Of a DNA stretch of 64,000 bases, positions 50,380-62,050 are shown one piece after another; positions within the stretch are counted from its first letter, which is position 1, and every line of letters starts with the position of its first letter. The position numbers and the translations under genes were made by a program. A model generated the notes under the pieces. That model did no database searches. It was given only the letters and a program-made list of their open reading frames with translations, and had not been told where the DNA came from. This stretch comes from Patiria pectinifera (Eukaryota > Echinodermata > Asteroidea > Valvatida > Asterinidae): positions 29,824,392 to 29,888,391 of the forward strand of contig CM057142.1 in the NCBI GenBank assembly GCA_029964075.1, written 5' to 3'.

Positions 50380-51126
50380 CATAAGCTGATGTAAAATTGG
50401 GCAAAATTAGATGTTTATGAAAAAAATCAATCGTAAGGGGTTAACCTTGCATTTTTTAGCAAAATTGGGAAAAATCAGATGTTTCTGGAAAATTGCAGAT
50501 TGTATGGGGTTAGATGCTTATGAAACATTTCAAATTGTAAGGGGTGAACATCATGATTGCGTATTTTAGCGAAATTGGGCAAAATCAGATGTTTCCGAAA
50601 AATTTCAGATGTAAGGGATTACCCTTGCTTTTTTAGTGAAATTTGGCAAAGTTAGATGTTTATGAAAAATTTCAAATTATAAGGGGTTAACCTTGCATTT
50701 TTAAGCGAAATTGGGGGGAAAATCTGATGTTTCTGCAAAATTGCAGATTTTAAGGGGTTAATCTTGCTTTTTGAATAAGATTGGGAAAAATTAGATGTTC
50801 ATGAAAACAATTCAAATTGTAAGGGGTTAACCTTGCATTTTGTTTTAGCAAAATAGGACACAATCAGATGATTCTCAAAAAATTGCAGATCGTTAGGGCT
50901 TAACCCTGTATTTCTAGCAAAAGTGGGCAAAAAGAAATGTTTATGAAAAATTTTAAATTGTAAGTGGTGTACCTTGTATATTTAGTAAATTTTAGCAAAA
51001 TCAGATTCGTATGAAAAAACTATAATGGTAAGGGGTTAACCTTGTTTTTTTAGTAAAAATTTGGAGCATATTTTACTAAAATTGGGCAAAATCAGATGCT
51101 TCTAGAAAATCCAGATGTAAAGTTTC
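50380..51126 (+). repeat. Satellite array A, ~68-bp monomer
   Basis: About ten degenerate copies of AAGGGGTTAACCTTGCATTT + TTAGCAAAATTGGGCAAAAT + CAGATGTTTCTGGAAAATTG + CAGATTGT. The array ends CCAGATGTAAAGTTTCCGC, the same sequence found inverted at the centre of the structure (53337-53355). Confidence 0.85.
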
Positions 51127-52580
51127 CGCAAAAACAGCTGTTCAAAAAGAGCCCAATGTTGAACTTTACTGAGTCTGAGGTCTATCGAGGGGACGATCCT
51201 TATTTCAACTCCCGGAGATTCGCTGACAGTCCCTATTTTTCTTTTTAAGAAAGTCGAAATAGCTGAAGAGGGAGGTGAGAATCTATATGTGCCCAGATAC
51301 AAAGAGTAGAAATCTACGCGTCTGCCTTTTGAAAATACACAATTGCGGTGTTCATTGTTGCGTAATGATCCGCCTAGCACCCGACTGTTTTGCACATTAG
51401 GCTGTGTTATGCAGCTTCCTAACAAACCAAACACACTGGGCTCATTATATCGACTTGTTTTTTACCCATTAAGGTTAAGCAAATGGACCAAGTAATCTTC
51501 CTGGCGCGTTTGCTCACCTGTAAAGACAACTTTTCTCAGTTTAAGGAAAATTCTAAGGTAACGAAGTGGCCGAGTGGTTACGATTCGTCGTCCACGGTTA
51601 GCGGGGTCCTGGGTTCGAATCCCGCAGGTGTCTTTTTGGTTTTTAACGTATGGGTTTAATTATTCACTATAAGAGATTTAATTTCCCGTCGTAAAGTACC
51701 AACAGTACCTTAGCTTAATCGGTAAGCACTGCTGCTGGTACTGTCCGCGAGTTCCAGGTTGGCGCCTTCGTACAGGTTCAGGGCATTTGGTTCACTCGGA
51801 GAATCAGGGCTTAGGGGCCGCCCTGTTCCTCCCTTAGCTCTTTGCTTTTACATGGTGCCTGGCCCTCCGGGGTTATATGGATGGATAGGGAAGGAAGTGT
51901 GTATTGGTCGGGGACGCCGAGACCCCGGAAGAGAACTAAGGGATCGGCTGGGGCATTGTTATGGCTCAGACCGATCCCTGAAAGCTTGACTAGCACATAA
52001 CTTTTTGATTTTTTTACCCTCTATCTTTTTATACTTCGGTTTAGTTTGATATCTACAGCTGCTTGGCAGGTTTACAGGTAGTATCAAAATTGAAACAAAG
52101 GTGTATGTCATAAATCAATGAATATTTCATAATAGACTATAATCAAAACGGAGTTTCGTTTGATCAATTTGACTATCACTATATAATGACGCAATTGCCA
52201 ATTGACGTAAAGGAACGCCATAAATTATACCGGGAAAGAATGAAGATGTACATTGTAATATAAATATTAGTTATACATCTTTCAAATAACGTGTCTTTAA
52301 TTGTGAGCATTCCAAACAATACAGTAATTCGCAATAGTAATAGAATGGTATCTGATAGCACGATCAATGCGTCTCTATTCAATTTAAAAAATATAATTTA
52401 GGCCCCTATGTGTGAAAAATTCTTTGATTGACTATGAGCATTCTATACGAATGAGTTAATTCGCAAAATATAGCAACAACAAAAGAGAAAGGAAAAAGAG
52501 AAAATTCCTTTTATCCAAAAACTGGAAAAATTATTTGTTTTAAAAAAGTCAAATGGGACACTTCATTTATTGATTTAACA
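51127..52580 (+). mobile_element. Core of the inverted structure, left copy
   Basis: Non-satellite block whose part from about 51250 to 52580 is repeated in inverted form at 55262-56385. It contains the tRNA-like segment at 51565-51635, a second weaker one at about 51703-51770, and a 76-codon frame (51759-51989) lacking an ATG start. No transposase recognised. Confidence 0.75.
51559..51637 (+). ncRNA. tRNA-like (SINE-like) Pol III promoter sequence, left arm
   Basis: TGGCCGAGTGGTTA (51567) matches the A box and GGTTCGAATCC (51612-51622) is a perfect B box. T-runs (TCTTTTT, 51631-51637) follow, as for Pol III termination. The acceptor and T stems do not pair properly, so it is a tRNA-derived pseudogene or SINE head rather than a working tRNA. 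Confidence 0.55.
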
Positions 52581-53340
52581 GTTTGCAAGGGGTTAACCTT
52601 ACATTTTAGCAAAATTGGGAAAAATCAGATGTTTCTGGAAAATTGCAGCTTGTAAGGGGTTAACCTTGCATTTTTAGTAAAATTTAGATGTTTATGAAAC
52701 ATTTCAAATTGTAAGGGGTGAACCTTGCATTTTTTAGCGAAATTGGGCAAAATCAGATCTTTCTGGAAAATTTCAGATTATAAGGGGTTAACCTTGCTTT
52801 TGTAGTAAAATTTGGCAAAATAAGATGTGTATGAAAAATTTCAAATTGTAAGGGGTTAACCTTGCATTTTTTAGCACACTAGGGCAAAATCAGGTGTTTA
52901 TGGAAAACTTCAGATGGTAATGGGTTAACTTTGCATTTTTAGCACAATTGGGCAAAATCAGATTTGTATGAAAAATCAAAAATTGTAAGGGGTTAACCTT
53001 GCCAAATTACGGCAAAATCAGATGTTTCTGGAAAATTGCAGATTGAAAGGGGTTAACCTTGCATTTTTAGCAAAATTGGGCAAAATCAGATGTTTCTGAA
53101 AAATTTCAGATGTAAGGGGTTGAACTTTGCTTTTTTAGTAAAATTGAGCAAATTTTAATGTGCATGAACAATTTGAAATTGTTAGGGGTTAGCCTTGCAC
53201 TTTTTAGCGAAATTAGAAAAAATCAGATGTTTCTTGAAAATTGCAGATTGTAAGGGGTTAACTTGGCATTTTTAGCATAACTGGGCAATATCAGATTTAT
53301 ATGAAAAAATTGTAAGGGGTGAACCTTGTATTTTTAGCGG
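52581..53340 (+). repeat. Satellite array B (plus orientation)
   Basis: About eleven ~68-bp monomers of the same family as array A, beginning right after TGATTTAACAGTTTGC. It ends at TTTTTAGCGG, where orientation flips. Confidence 0.85.
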
Positions 53341-55261
53341 AAACTTTACATCTGGATTTTTTAGAAGTATCTGATTTTGCCCAAATTTAGTAAAATATTA
53401 TGCTCCAAATTTTGCTAAAAAAGCAAGGTTAACCCCTTATCATTTTAGATTTTTCATACAAATCTGATTTTACCAAATTTTACTAAATATACAAGGTACA
53501 CCTCTTACAATTTAAAATTTTTCATAAACATTTCTTTTTGCCCAATTTTGCTAGAAATACAAGGTTAAGCCCTAACAATCTGCAATTTCCAGACTCATCT
53601 GATTGTGTCCTATTTTGCTAAAAAAAATGCAAGGTTAACCCCTTACAATTTGAATTTTTTTGATGAACATCAAATTATTTTTCAATCTTATTTAAAACCC
53701 CTTACAATCTGCAATTTTCCAGAAACATCAGATTTTTTTCCCAATTTCGCTTAAAAAGTTCAAGATTAACCCCTTATAGTTTGATTTTTTTTCATAAACA
53801 TCTAGCTTTGCCAAATTTCACTAAAAAAGCAAGGATAATCCCTTACATCTGAAATTTTCCAAAACATCTGATTTTGCCCAATTTTGCTAAAATGCAAGGG
53901 TAACCCCTTACAATTTGAAATTTTTCATAAACATCTATTTTTTGCCAAATTTCACTAAAAAAAATTAAGGTTAATTCCTTGCATCGGAGTTTTCCAGAAA
54001 CATCTGATTTTGCCCAATTTTGCTAATATATGCAAGGTTCACCCCTTACTATTTGAGATTTTTCATAAAAATCTCATTTTGCCCAATTTTGCTTAAAATG
54101 CAAGGTTAACTCCTTCAATCTGCAATTTTCCAGAAACATCTGATTTTGCCCTAATTTGGCAAAGGTTAACCCCTTACAAATTTTGAATTTTCATACAAAT
54201 CTGATTTTTCCCAATTTTGCTAAAAATGCAAGGTGAACCCTTTACAATCCGAAATTTTTCATGAACACCTGGTTTTGCCGTATTTTGCTAAAAAGTGCAA
54301 GGCTAACCCCTAACAATTTCAAATTTTTCATGCACATTAAAATTTGCCCAATTTTACTAAAAAAGCAAAGTTCAACCCCTTACATCTGAAATTTTTCAGA
54401 AACATCTGATTTTGCCCAATTTTGCTAAAAATGCAAGGTTAACCCCTTACAATCTGCAATTTTTCAGAAACATCTGAATTTGCCTTAATTGGGCAAAGGT
54501 TACCCTCTTACAATTTTTGATTTTTCATACAAATCTAATTTTTCCCAATTTTGCTAAAAATGCAAGGTGAACCCCTTACAATCTGACTTTTTTCATAAAC
54601 ACCTGATTTTGCCCTATTTTGCTAAAAAAAATGCATGGTTCACCCCTTACAATTTGAGATTTTTCATAAAAATCTGATTTTGCCCAGTTATGCTAAAAAT
54701 GCCAAGTTAACCCCTTACAATCTGAAATTTTTCATAAACACCTGATTTTGCCCTATTTTGCTAAAAATTGCAAGGTTAACCACTGACAATTTGAAATTTT
54801 TCATAAACATTTAAATTTTCCCAATTTTACTAAAAAATGCAAGGTTAACCCCTTACAATCTGAAATTTTTCATTCACATCTCATTTTGCCAAATATCACT
54901 AAAAAAGCAAGGTTTACCCTTACAATCTAAAATTTTCCAGAAAGATCTGATTTTGCCCAATTTCGCTAAAAATACAAGGTTCACCCCATACAATTTGAGA
55001 TTTTTCATAAAAATCTGATTTTGCCCAGTTATGCTAAAAATGCAAGGTTAACCCCTTACAATCTGAAATTTTCCAGAAAGATCTGTTTTTGCCCAATTTC
55101 GCTAAAAAATGCAAGGTTCACCCCTTTACAATTTGAAATGTTTCATAAACATCTCAATTTTACTAAAAATGCAAGGTTAACCCCTTACAAGCTGCAATTT
55201 CCAGAAACATCTGATTTTTCCCAATTTTGCTAAAATGTAAGGTTAACCCCTTACAAACTGT
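53341..55261 (-). repeat. Satellite array C (inverted orientation)
   Basis: About 27 monomers in reverse (GGTTAACCCCTTACAATCTG...GATTTTGCCCAATTTTGCTA). The first ~260 bp are the reverse complement of the end of array A (same variants CTTGTATATTTAGTAAA and ATTTGGAGCATA), so the flip occurred at a specific array end. Confidence 0.85.
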
Positions 55262-56385
55262 TAAATCAATACATGAAGTGTCCCATTTGACTTTTTTAAA
55301 GCAAATTATTTTTCCAGTTTTTAGGGTAAAGGAATTTTCTCTTTTTCCTTTCTTTTTTGTTGTTGCTATATTTTGCGAATTAAGTCATTCGTATGGAATG
55401 CTCATAGTCAATCAAAGAAAATATTTCACACATAGGGGCCTAAATTATATTTTTTTTAAAATTGAATAGAGACGCAATGATCGTGATATCATATACCATT
55501 AGGCCAAAAAAAAGTCTCAGGTTTCTGGTATGCTATTTGCTTCAATTTTGATACTACCCGTAGACCTGCCAAGCAGCTGTAGATATCAAACTAAACCAAA
55601 GTATAAAAGATAGAGGGTAACAAAAATCAAAAAGTTATGTGCTAGTCAAGCTTTCAGGGATCGGTCTGAGCCATAACAATGCCCCAGCCGATCCCTTAGT
55701 TCTCTTCCGGGGTCTCGGCGTCCCCGACCAATACACACTTCCTTCCCTATCCATCCATATAACCCCGGAGGGCCAGGCACCATGTAAAAGCAAATAGCTA
55801 AGGGAGGAACAGGGCGGCCCCTAAGCCCTGATCCTCCGAGTGGACCACATGCCCTGAACCTGTACGAAGGCGCCAACCTGGAACTCGCGGACAGTACCAG
55901 CAGCAGTGCTTACCGGTTAAGCTAAGGTACTGTTGGTACTTTACGACGGGAAATTAAATCTCTTATAGTAAATAATTGAACTCATACGTTAAAAACCAAA
56001 ACGACACCAGCGGGATTCGAACCCAGGACCCCGCTAACCGTGGACGACGAGTCGTAACCACTCGGCCATTTCGTTACCTTAGAAATTTCCTTAAACTGAG
56101 AAAAGTTGTATTTATAGGTGAGCAAACGCGCCAGGAAGATTACTGGGTCCATTTGCTTAACCTTAATGGGTAAAAACAAGTCGATATAATGAGCCCAGTG
56201 TGTTTGGTTTGTTAGGAAGCTGCATAACACAGCCTAATGTGCAAAACAGTCATGCGCGAGGCGGATCATTACGCAACAATGAACACCGCAATTGTGTATT
56301 TTCAAAAGGCAGACGCGTAGATTTCTACTCTTTGTATCTGGGCACATATAGATTCTTACCTCCCTCTTCAGCTATTTCGGATTCG
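55262..56385 (-). mobile_element. Core of the inverted structure, right copy
   Basis: Reverse complement of about 51250-52580, with a shorter segment near 55480-55560. That segment carries an AGGCCAAAAAAAAGTCTC remnant absent on the left. It contains the tRNA-like segment on the minus strand at 56002-56079 (B box 56012-56022 reversed) and the 76-codon frame at 55876-55646, differing at five residues. It ends abruptly at AGCTATTTCG, where another repeat family starts. Confidence 0.75.
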
Positions 56386-57000
56386 GGAACGCGCGTGCTG
56401 CGACCGAAAGCTTCTGAAGGAATAATGCAGGGTCAACCCTAATGTCATTGCACATCTCCTCCAATGACATCAGAAATGATCCTGCTTTCCTTCAAAAACT
56501 TCCGGCCGGAGCACGCGTCTTCCGCCACCGTCCCAAGTGCTGTGTCGACATTGGATGGAGGTCGTCAAGTCGCAAGTGGCAGATTTTGAAAACGAGAATT
56601 TTTTTCGTATGGCGTTAAAATCTCATCCTCTAGCACAAAGCTGATGAAATTCGCATAATTAAATTTGTCATGCCCTTTTTTTTTAAATATTCTAAAATTT
56701 TGGTTTAATTCCATTGGTGAACAACAGAGATATTTTGGATCAAAAGTAGGACATTTTTTTCGTTGCGTGGCTGGTCACCACCTGCTCACCGTTTTAGAAT
56801 TGTTTGAGGTTTAATTTCTTTCATTCCTTTTCCTTAAAATAATTCTCTTCAAAATTTTCACAGTTGCTTGAACTTGAAACATCAACCCTGATTTACAGAC
56901 TTTACAGTGGTGTGCATTTTACCACAATACACGACGACATTGTAGCGTTTTCAGATTATCAACTTCTTAATGATCAATTCGTCTTAATTTTTAGTTAATT
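56386..57000. repeat. Half copy of the GATCCTAAATAACTC palindrome plus flank
   Basis: Matches 60472-61010: GATTCGGGAACGCG, TCTTCCGCCACCGTCCCAAG, GATCAAAAGTAGGACATTTT, CAGACTTTACAGTGGTGTGC. Only the centre and right arm exist here; the left arm is replaced by the inverted structure. Confidence 0.75.
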
Positions 57001-58260
57001 ATCACACTTTAAATATAAATGTTCCTTTTGAACTTTTTAATGATTAATTCTCCTGAATGCATTACTCATAGTTTTCCTTGTATACATGTACACATAAACC
57101 CACACAGTGCCTATACAATTTGTAGTCCCTATGGTTTAACACAGAGCAAATGACCTTCACTGCCCACACGCACAAGTCATTGGTCAGTTACGGTTGATGG
57201 GCTTTTAAAAAGAACTTTTGCAAATGGGAAAGACACTTTGGAAAAATCCAATCAGTTTGAATATGCTTCATGAATTTCTGAATAAACGAGCACATTTTTA
57301 ACAGTATTTAATTACTATTATTTTTTTGGTGTGGTGGTGGTGGTGGGGGGGAGTGGCTGGCTGGGGGGGGGGGTGCCAGACAGAAGATACATCAGAATGG
57401 CGCAATAAGACCGACAGCGGGCGCAATAATTTTGATTACGGTTTCAAAAATTTCTACGTGTCCGAGTCGTTAATTTGCATGAAAAGTGCCCCCACAATTT
57501 TTTTGTAAAAAACGAGACCGTTTAGTTTAAAAATCGGTGGAATCGTGCGAATATAGCCGAGGATCATCTCCCTAGCTTTTGGGCTATTATCTAAGAGCAG
57601 ATTTGATAAAATTAGGGTCCAAAAATGGGTCCTATTTGCAGGAGAAAATGTAGGGATGCCACTGGTAACTTTGGCAGTATGCAGGCTCAGCATTACCGGC
57701 AGGCTTCAAGCCATTACGGACACACTCTCGCAAAATGTGGTCCGGGTGCTTTCTATACAAAAACCTCGTTGGCTTGGGGTTTTCTATGCAAACTTCATCA
57801 GTCAGCCGATCACGCTCAATTGACTTCGGCCAAACCGCAGTCCCATCATAAGAAATAAGTTAACAATGTTATCGGACCATTTTTTCCGAGAGTGTGTCTG
57901 TAATGTTCTTAGTACAACCAAGTTACTTTCAAGATCATTGTTTCAAGGAACTACTCAAGGAAACCACGATATGACTAAGTTTTCTCGTTCTAATTAAGTA
58001 TTTCTTATTCTTCCTGTTTCCACCAGTATATATGTGCTGCTCCACTAGCAGTTCCTCATTCTGTTTCAATTCCATTTCTGTTCCATTTCCATTTCGATCA
58101 TCAGTTCATATTTCAGTTCATTTCAATTTAATCTTTGTCTCAGTTCACTTTAACCAGTTCAATCAATCAATGTGTATTGACATATTGTTGTGGAACAAAC
58201 GGTCACGGTAAACACAGTCCTCGATCAAAGTATTGTGTATCGACTCATCCTTTTACCCAA
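57001..58260. other. Unassigned DNA with one small TIR element
   Basis: 57713-57904 is bounded by ATTACGGACACACTCTCG and CGAGAGTGTGTCTGTAAT with inner GTGGTCCG / CGGACCAT: a 192-bp MITE. G-rich tracts occur at 57330-57372. No gene recognised. Confidence 0.6.
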
Positions 58261-58859
58261 CAACATCAACAGTATCAAGTTACAAGTAATTTTAGATCAA
58301 AAAATGGCCATGCTTCAACTTTGAACACAATCAGCAATCACGTTCGTACTTTGTGTCTGATAGACCATACCTTGAAAAGAGTTGCTTGAGCTTTCCTTGA
58401 AATTCCGGGTTGATACCAGAATGTTGAGCTAGGGTGAATTCAAAATGCAGACAGAACCCTTTGAAATAAAAGCAACACCATTTTCTCCGAAACAGGTTAA
58501 GGCCGGGATGTAGATAAAACCTGGTATAAACATAAACTCCTGACCGAAAGCGCCGTGACCATTTACTTCTATTATTTGTTTCACTTTTTTTCACCTCGGA
58601 AGGTTAGTTTTGTACTATATCACACTTAACACTCAATACTAATATCCTAGTCCATTTTGTGATTACGTTCGCCATAATTGATTGCAATCGTACCTCAGTT
58701 TTCCTCTCATATCTAAATGCAGAAAAGTAATGCTCCCAAAGTGTAACCATCATTCCTACCTTAGCTCAGAGCAGAATTTTATTATGCCCGTGCAAAGACC
58801 AAAAAGCAATAACACATGTATTTTTAGACAGACATATGTCGCAGAAGCTGTTTATGATG
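58261..58859. repeat. Duplicated block
   Basis: 58264-58480 matches 61030-61240 (ACAAGTAATTTTAG, TTCAACT(T/A)TGAACACAATCA, GTTGATACCAGAATGTT). 58594-58850 matches, more loosely, 59824-60088 (CCTCGGAAGG, TTTTCCTCTCA, AGAGCAGAATTTT, TATTTTTAGA). Confidence 0.65.
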
Positions 58860-59134
58860 TAGGCCATCAGCCTCGGTCCAAACTTTTGGAAACCGGTATC
58901 AAATGAGGGGAATAATCGTCATAGCGATTTTTGGCAAGGTATTCATCTCCAGAGTTGGAAAATATGTGATAGCATTGCAGCGATGGCAGCTTTTTAGGTG
59001 TTATCACCTTTTTTTTCCAAAATGTTCATCAAAATGCTTGTTACCACTCTAGGGGCGGTATACCTTGCGCATGCCCACTATAATCATTTATGCCCTGATT
59101 TGATACTGACCAAACCCCCAAGCTGATGGCCTAA
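58860..59134. mobile_element. 275-bp MITE with TTAGGCCATCA ends, copy 2
   Basis: TAGGCCATCAGCC...AGCTGATGGCCTAA; same family and orientation as 49061-49337. Confidence 0.8.
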
Positions 59135-60301
59135 TGCAGTGACGTAGCCAGCAGGGGGTGTGGGGGTGTTCATGACCAGGTTTAAGCTACCCCCACCGAA
59201 CATTTGAATATTTCTTTGGCGGTACGGTGGTAAAAGACTTCCGTGTTCCTCTTACATTCTTTATGCACATATCCAGTACATAAATTATTTTACATTCTCG
59301 TCACCGTGACAAAGACTACCGCAACATCAGAATTTCATTAAATTCTCCTTACAGCTTTATACTCCTGAATATTGATAACATTGATACGTTGTTCTCAATA
59401 GCTAGCTATTGCTGGTGTTGCACATACAACTTCTCCAAGACAGAATCTGTATTGATAATAGACTTCATTGACGGGCCTCTCCTGGTGTTTATGCAACATT
59501 ATGTTCATCGAAAATAAATAGTGTATTGCTTTTTTTGTCTTTGCTTGCTGATAATACAATTCTGTTCTGAGCTATGAACAGAATCATTGGTGCACCGTTA
59601 CTTTAGATACAAGAATTATTCGAAATAAAATATTTTACTTCATGCCTTTGCTCATATGAAAATGTATTCCTAAACGGAGACACTTGAATTTGATTTTGTT
59701 TACTTAATCAGAAATCTCTAGAAAGTAGGGCCTAGGCAGAATATAAACAGTCTTGGGGTGCAGTGTAAGTTTTTTCAGGGTGCGTTCAATTTTCCAAAAT
59801 AAAATCCCAGTCTTCTTGGGATTACCTCGGAAGGCTAGTGTTTGTATTAAATCACACAAAACTTTCACTAACATTCTAATCTATTATCTCATTTCTTTTT
59901 CCGTCTTATTGATTGAAATCATACCTCACCAATTTTCCTCTCACATCTTAATGCAAAAACAAAAATCATATTTTGTACAGTCTAGCAAAGAAGAACCAAG
60001 AACCATTCTTTTGTTATAGCTGAGAGCAGAATTTTGCCCACGCAGAGATACAAAAACGTAAAACATTTATTTTTAGATAAGCATATGTGGCATAAACTCC
60101 AAGGACCTTAGAGGCTCCGTCAATCTCCATATTGAAGTCTATCGATACCGATTTTATTTTTGAGTAGCTATTTGCAGCACAAGAATGCGCTTCAAAACGT
60201 TAGACCACGTCTGCCACGTATAGACCTCCATTGGTTTAGGCAGCAATAAAGTTCAACTAAAGTAAACAGCTACCTATACGTGTCAACAAAATTTCACAAA
60301 T
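59135..60301. other. Unassigned repeat-rich stretch
   Basis: 59192-59255 resembles 50060-50125; 59824-60088 resembles 58594-58850. No gene recognised. Confidence 0.45.
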
Positions 60302-60829
60302 TTGATCCTAAATAACTCTGTTGTTTACCAATGGAATTAAACCACAATTTCAGATTATATGGCATGACAAATTTTATGAAGCGAGTTTCATCAGCTTTGT
60401 GCAGCAAACGCCATACTGAAAAACCCCCTCACTTTCAGAATGACGATACAGCGCTGCCAGAGACGGTGGCGGATTCGGGAACGCGCCCGTGTGCTGCGGC
60501 CGAAAGCTTCTGAAGGAATGCAGGGTCAACCCTAATGTCATTGCTCATCTCCTCCAATGACATCAGGAATGATCCTGCTTTCCTTCAAAAGCTTCCGGCC
60601 GCAGCACGCGTCTTCCGCCACCGTCCCAAGCTTTGTGTCGACATTGGAGGTCGTCAAGTCGAAAGTGGCAGATTCTGAAAATGAGTATTTTTTTCATGGC
60701 GTTTAAATCTCATCCTCTCGCACAAAGCTGATGAAATTCGCATAATTAAGTTTGTCATGCCTTTTTTTAAAAAATATTCTAAAATTTTGGTTTCATTCCA
60801 TTGGTAAAGAACAGAGTTATTTAGGATCA
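60302..60829. mobile_element. Palindromic fold-back element, full copy
   Basis: Arms of ~240 bp: TTTGATCCTAAATAACTCTG, TTTCATCAGCTTTGTGC, GTGCTGCGGCCGAAAGCTTC at the left, reversed at the right (GAAGCTTCCGGCCGCAGCAC-like, GCACAAAGCTGATGAAATTC, AGAGTTATTTAGGATCAAAA). The centre near 60545 is TCATTGCTCATCTCCTCCAA, which is itself flanked by AATGTCATTG / CAATGACATC. Confidence 0.75.
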
Positions 60830-62050
60830 AAAGTAGGACATTTTTTTTTTTGCGTGGCTGGTCACCACCTGCTCATCGTTTTAGAATTGTTCGAGTTTTA
60901 ATTTCTTTCTTTCTTTTTTCTTAAAATAATTCTCTTCAAAATTTTCACGGCTGCTTGAACTTGAAACATCAACCCTGATATTATACAGACTTTACAGTGG
61001 TGTGCATATTAACATGATACACGACGACATCAACAGTATCAATTTACAAGTAATTTTAGTTCAAAAATGGCCATGCTTCAACTATGAACACAATCAGCAA
61101 TCACGTTCGTACTTTGTGTCTGATAGACCATACCTTGAAAAGATCAAGTTGCTTGAGCTTTCCTTGCAATTCCGGGTTGATACCAGAATGTTAAGCTAGG
61201 GTGAATTCAAAATGCAGACAGAACCCTTTAAAATAAAAGCAACAGCAGAAAAAAGACCGAATTTAAAAATAGGACCCCACGCCCCCCTTTCCCCCGTTCT
61301 GTCATGTTTTACCAATGATATTTACTTCTTACATCCGATAATCGCTTGTGCGCGTGCGTGTGTTAGTTCTATTTTATGGCTCCACCTCCACGAGCGGGTT
61401 CTTTTTCTGAGGGGGGGGGGGTGTTTGTTTTCCCCTTTTTTGCGTTTATGATGTGCAAGATGTGTCCAAACATGAGCAACGCCACTATAGAGCCACATGG
61501 TCTTTAATTTAAACGTCTGTAGATGTAAACATAAACAACGCCCCTAGAGCCACGTAGTCTTTAATTTAAACGTCTGTAAATGATATATAGATGTACGTGT
61601 TTCAACAAAACTTGCGATAGACAACGGTTCTGTGATAGGCCCGGACCCAGTTATTACTAAGACGTGTACTCGGCGCTGTTGTAGCGCATTCGTTCAGTAG
61701 ACATCAAGCTGAAAGCATCCAGTGCATTTCCGCCTCCTGACTTTGATTTGGTTTCAAGTTTCGTTTCAACCTGAAATGTAAGCTTTGCATAAACGTGGCC
61801 AGATTTGATATGTCAGTTGCTTTGAAAGTAAAAACGTCCTGGTAATTGAATGTTTTCATTTGTAACGATAATTTGTCACGAATATACACGTTGATATGAC
61901 GACCGTGATATACTTTTACTGCTGCTCCTGTGCCAATTTCATGAAAAGCACAAATCGCGCAACAGCCGAATTAATCTGCGTGGGGGGGGGGGGGGGGTAT
62001 CATTGCAAGTATCTTTAATACTGTCATTCATTTTCTCCCTCACTTTCTAG
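60830..62050. repeat. Duplicated flank and short tandem repeat
   Basis: 60830-61245 repeats 56746-56945 and 58264-58480. At 61471-61585 two ~58-bp tandem copies share TCTTTAATTTAAACGTCTGT. A G run of about 17 lies near 61982-61998. The last 20 bases (CTCCCTCACTTTCTAG) look like a splice acceptor for the next gene. Confidence 0.55.

Noticed and set aside
51559-51637. Functional tRNA gene
   Set aside because: A and B boxes fit, but acceptor and T stems do not base-pair; the copy also lies in a duplicated repeat.
55021-55469. Frames in satellite array C (KNARLTPYNLKF repeats)
   Set aside because: Direct translation of the ~68-bp satellite; interrupted in neighbouring monomers.
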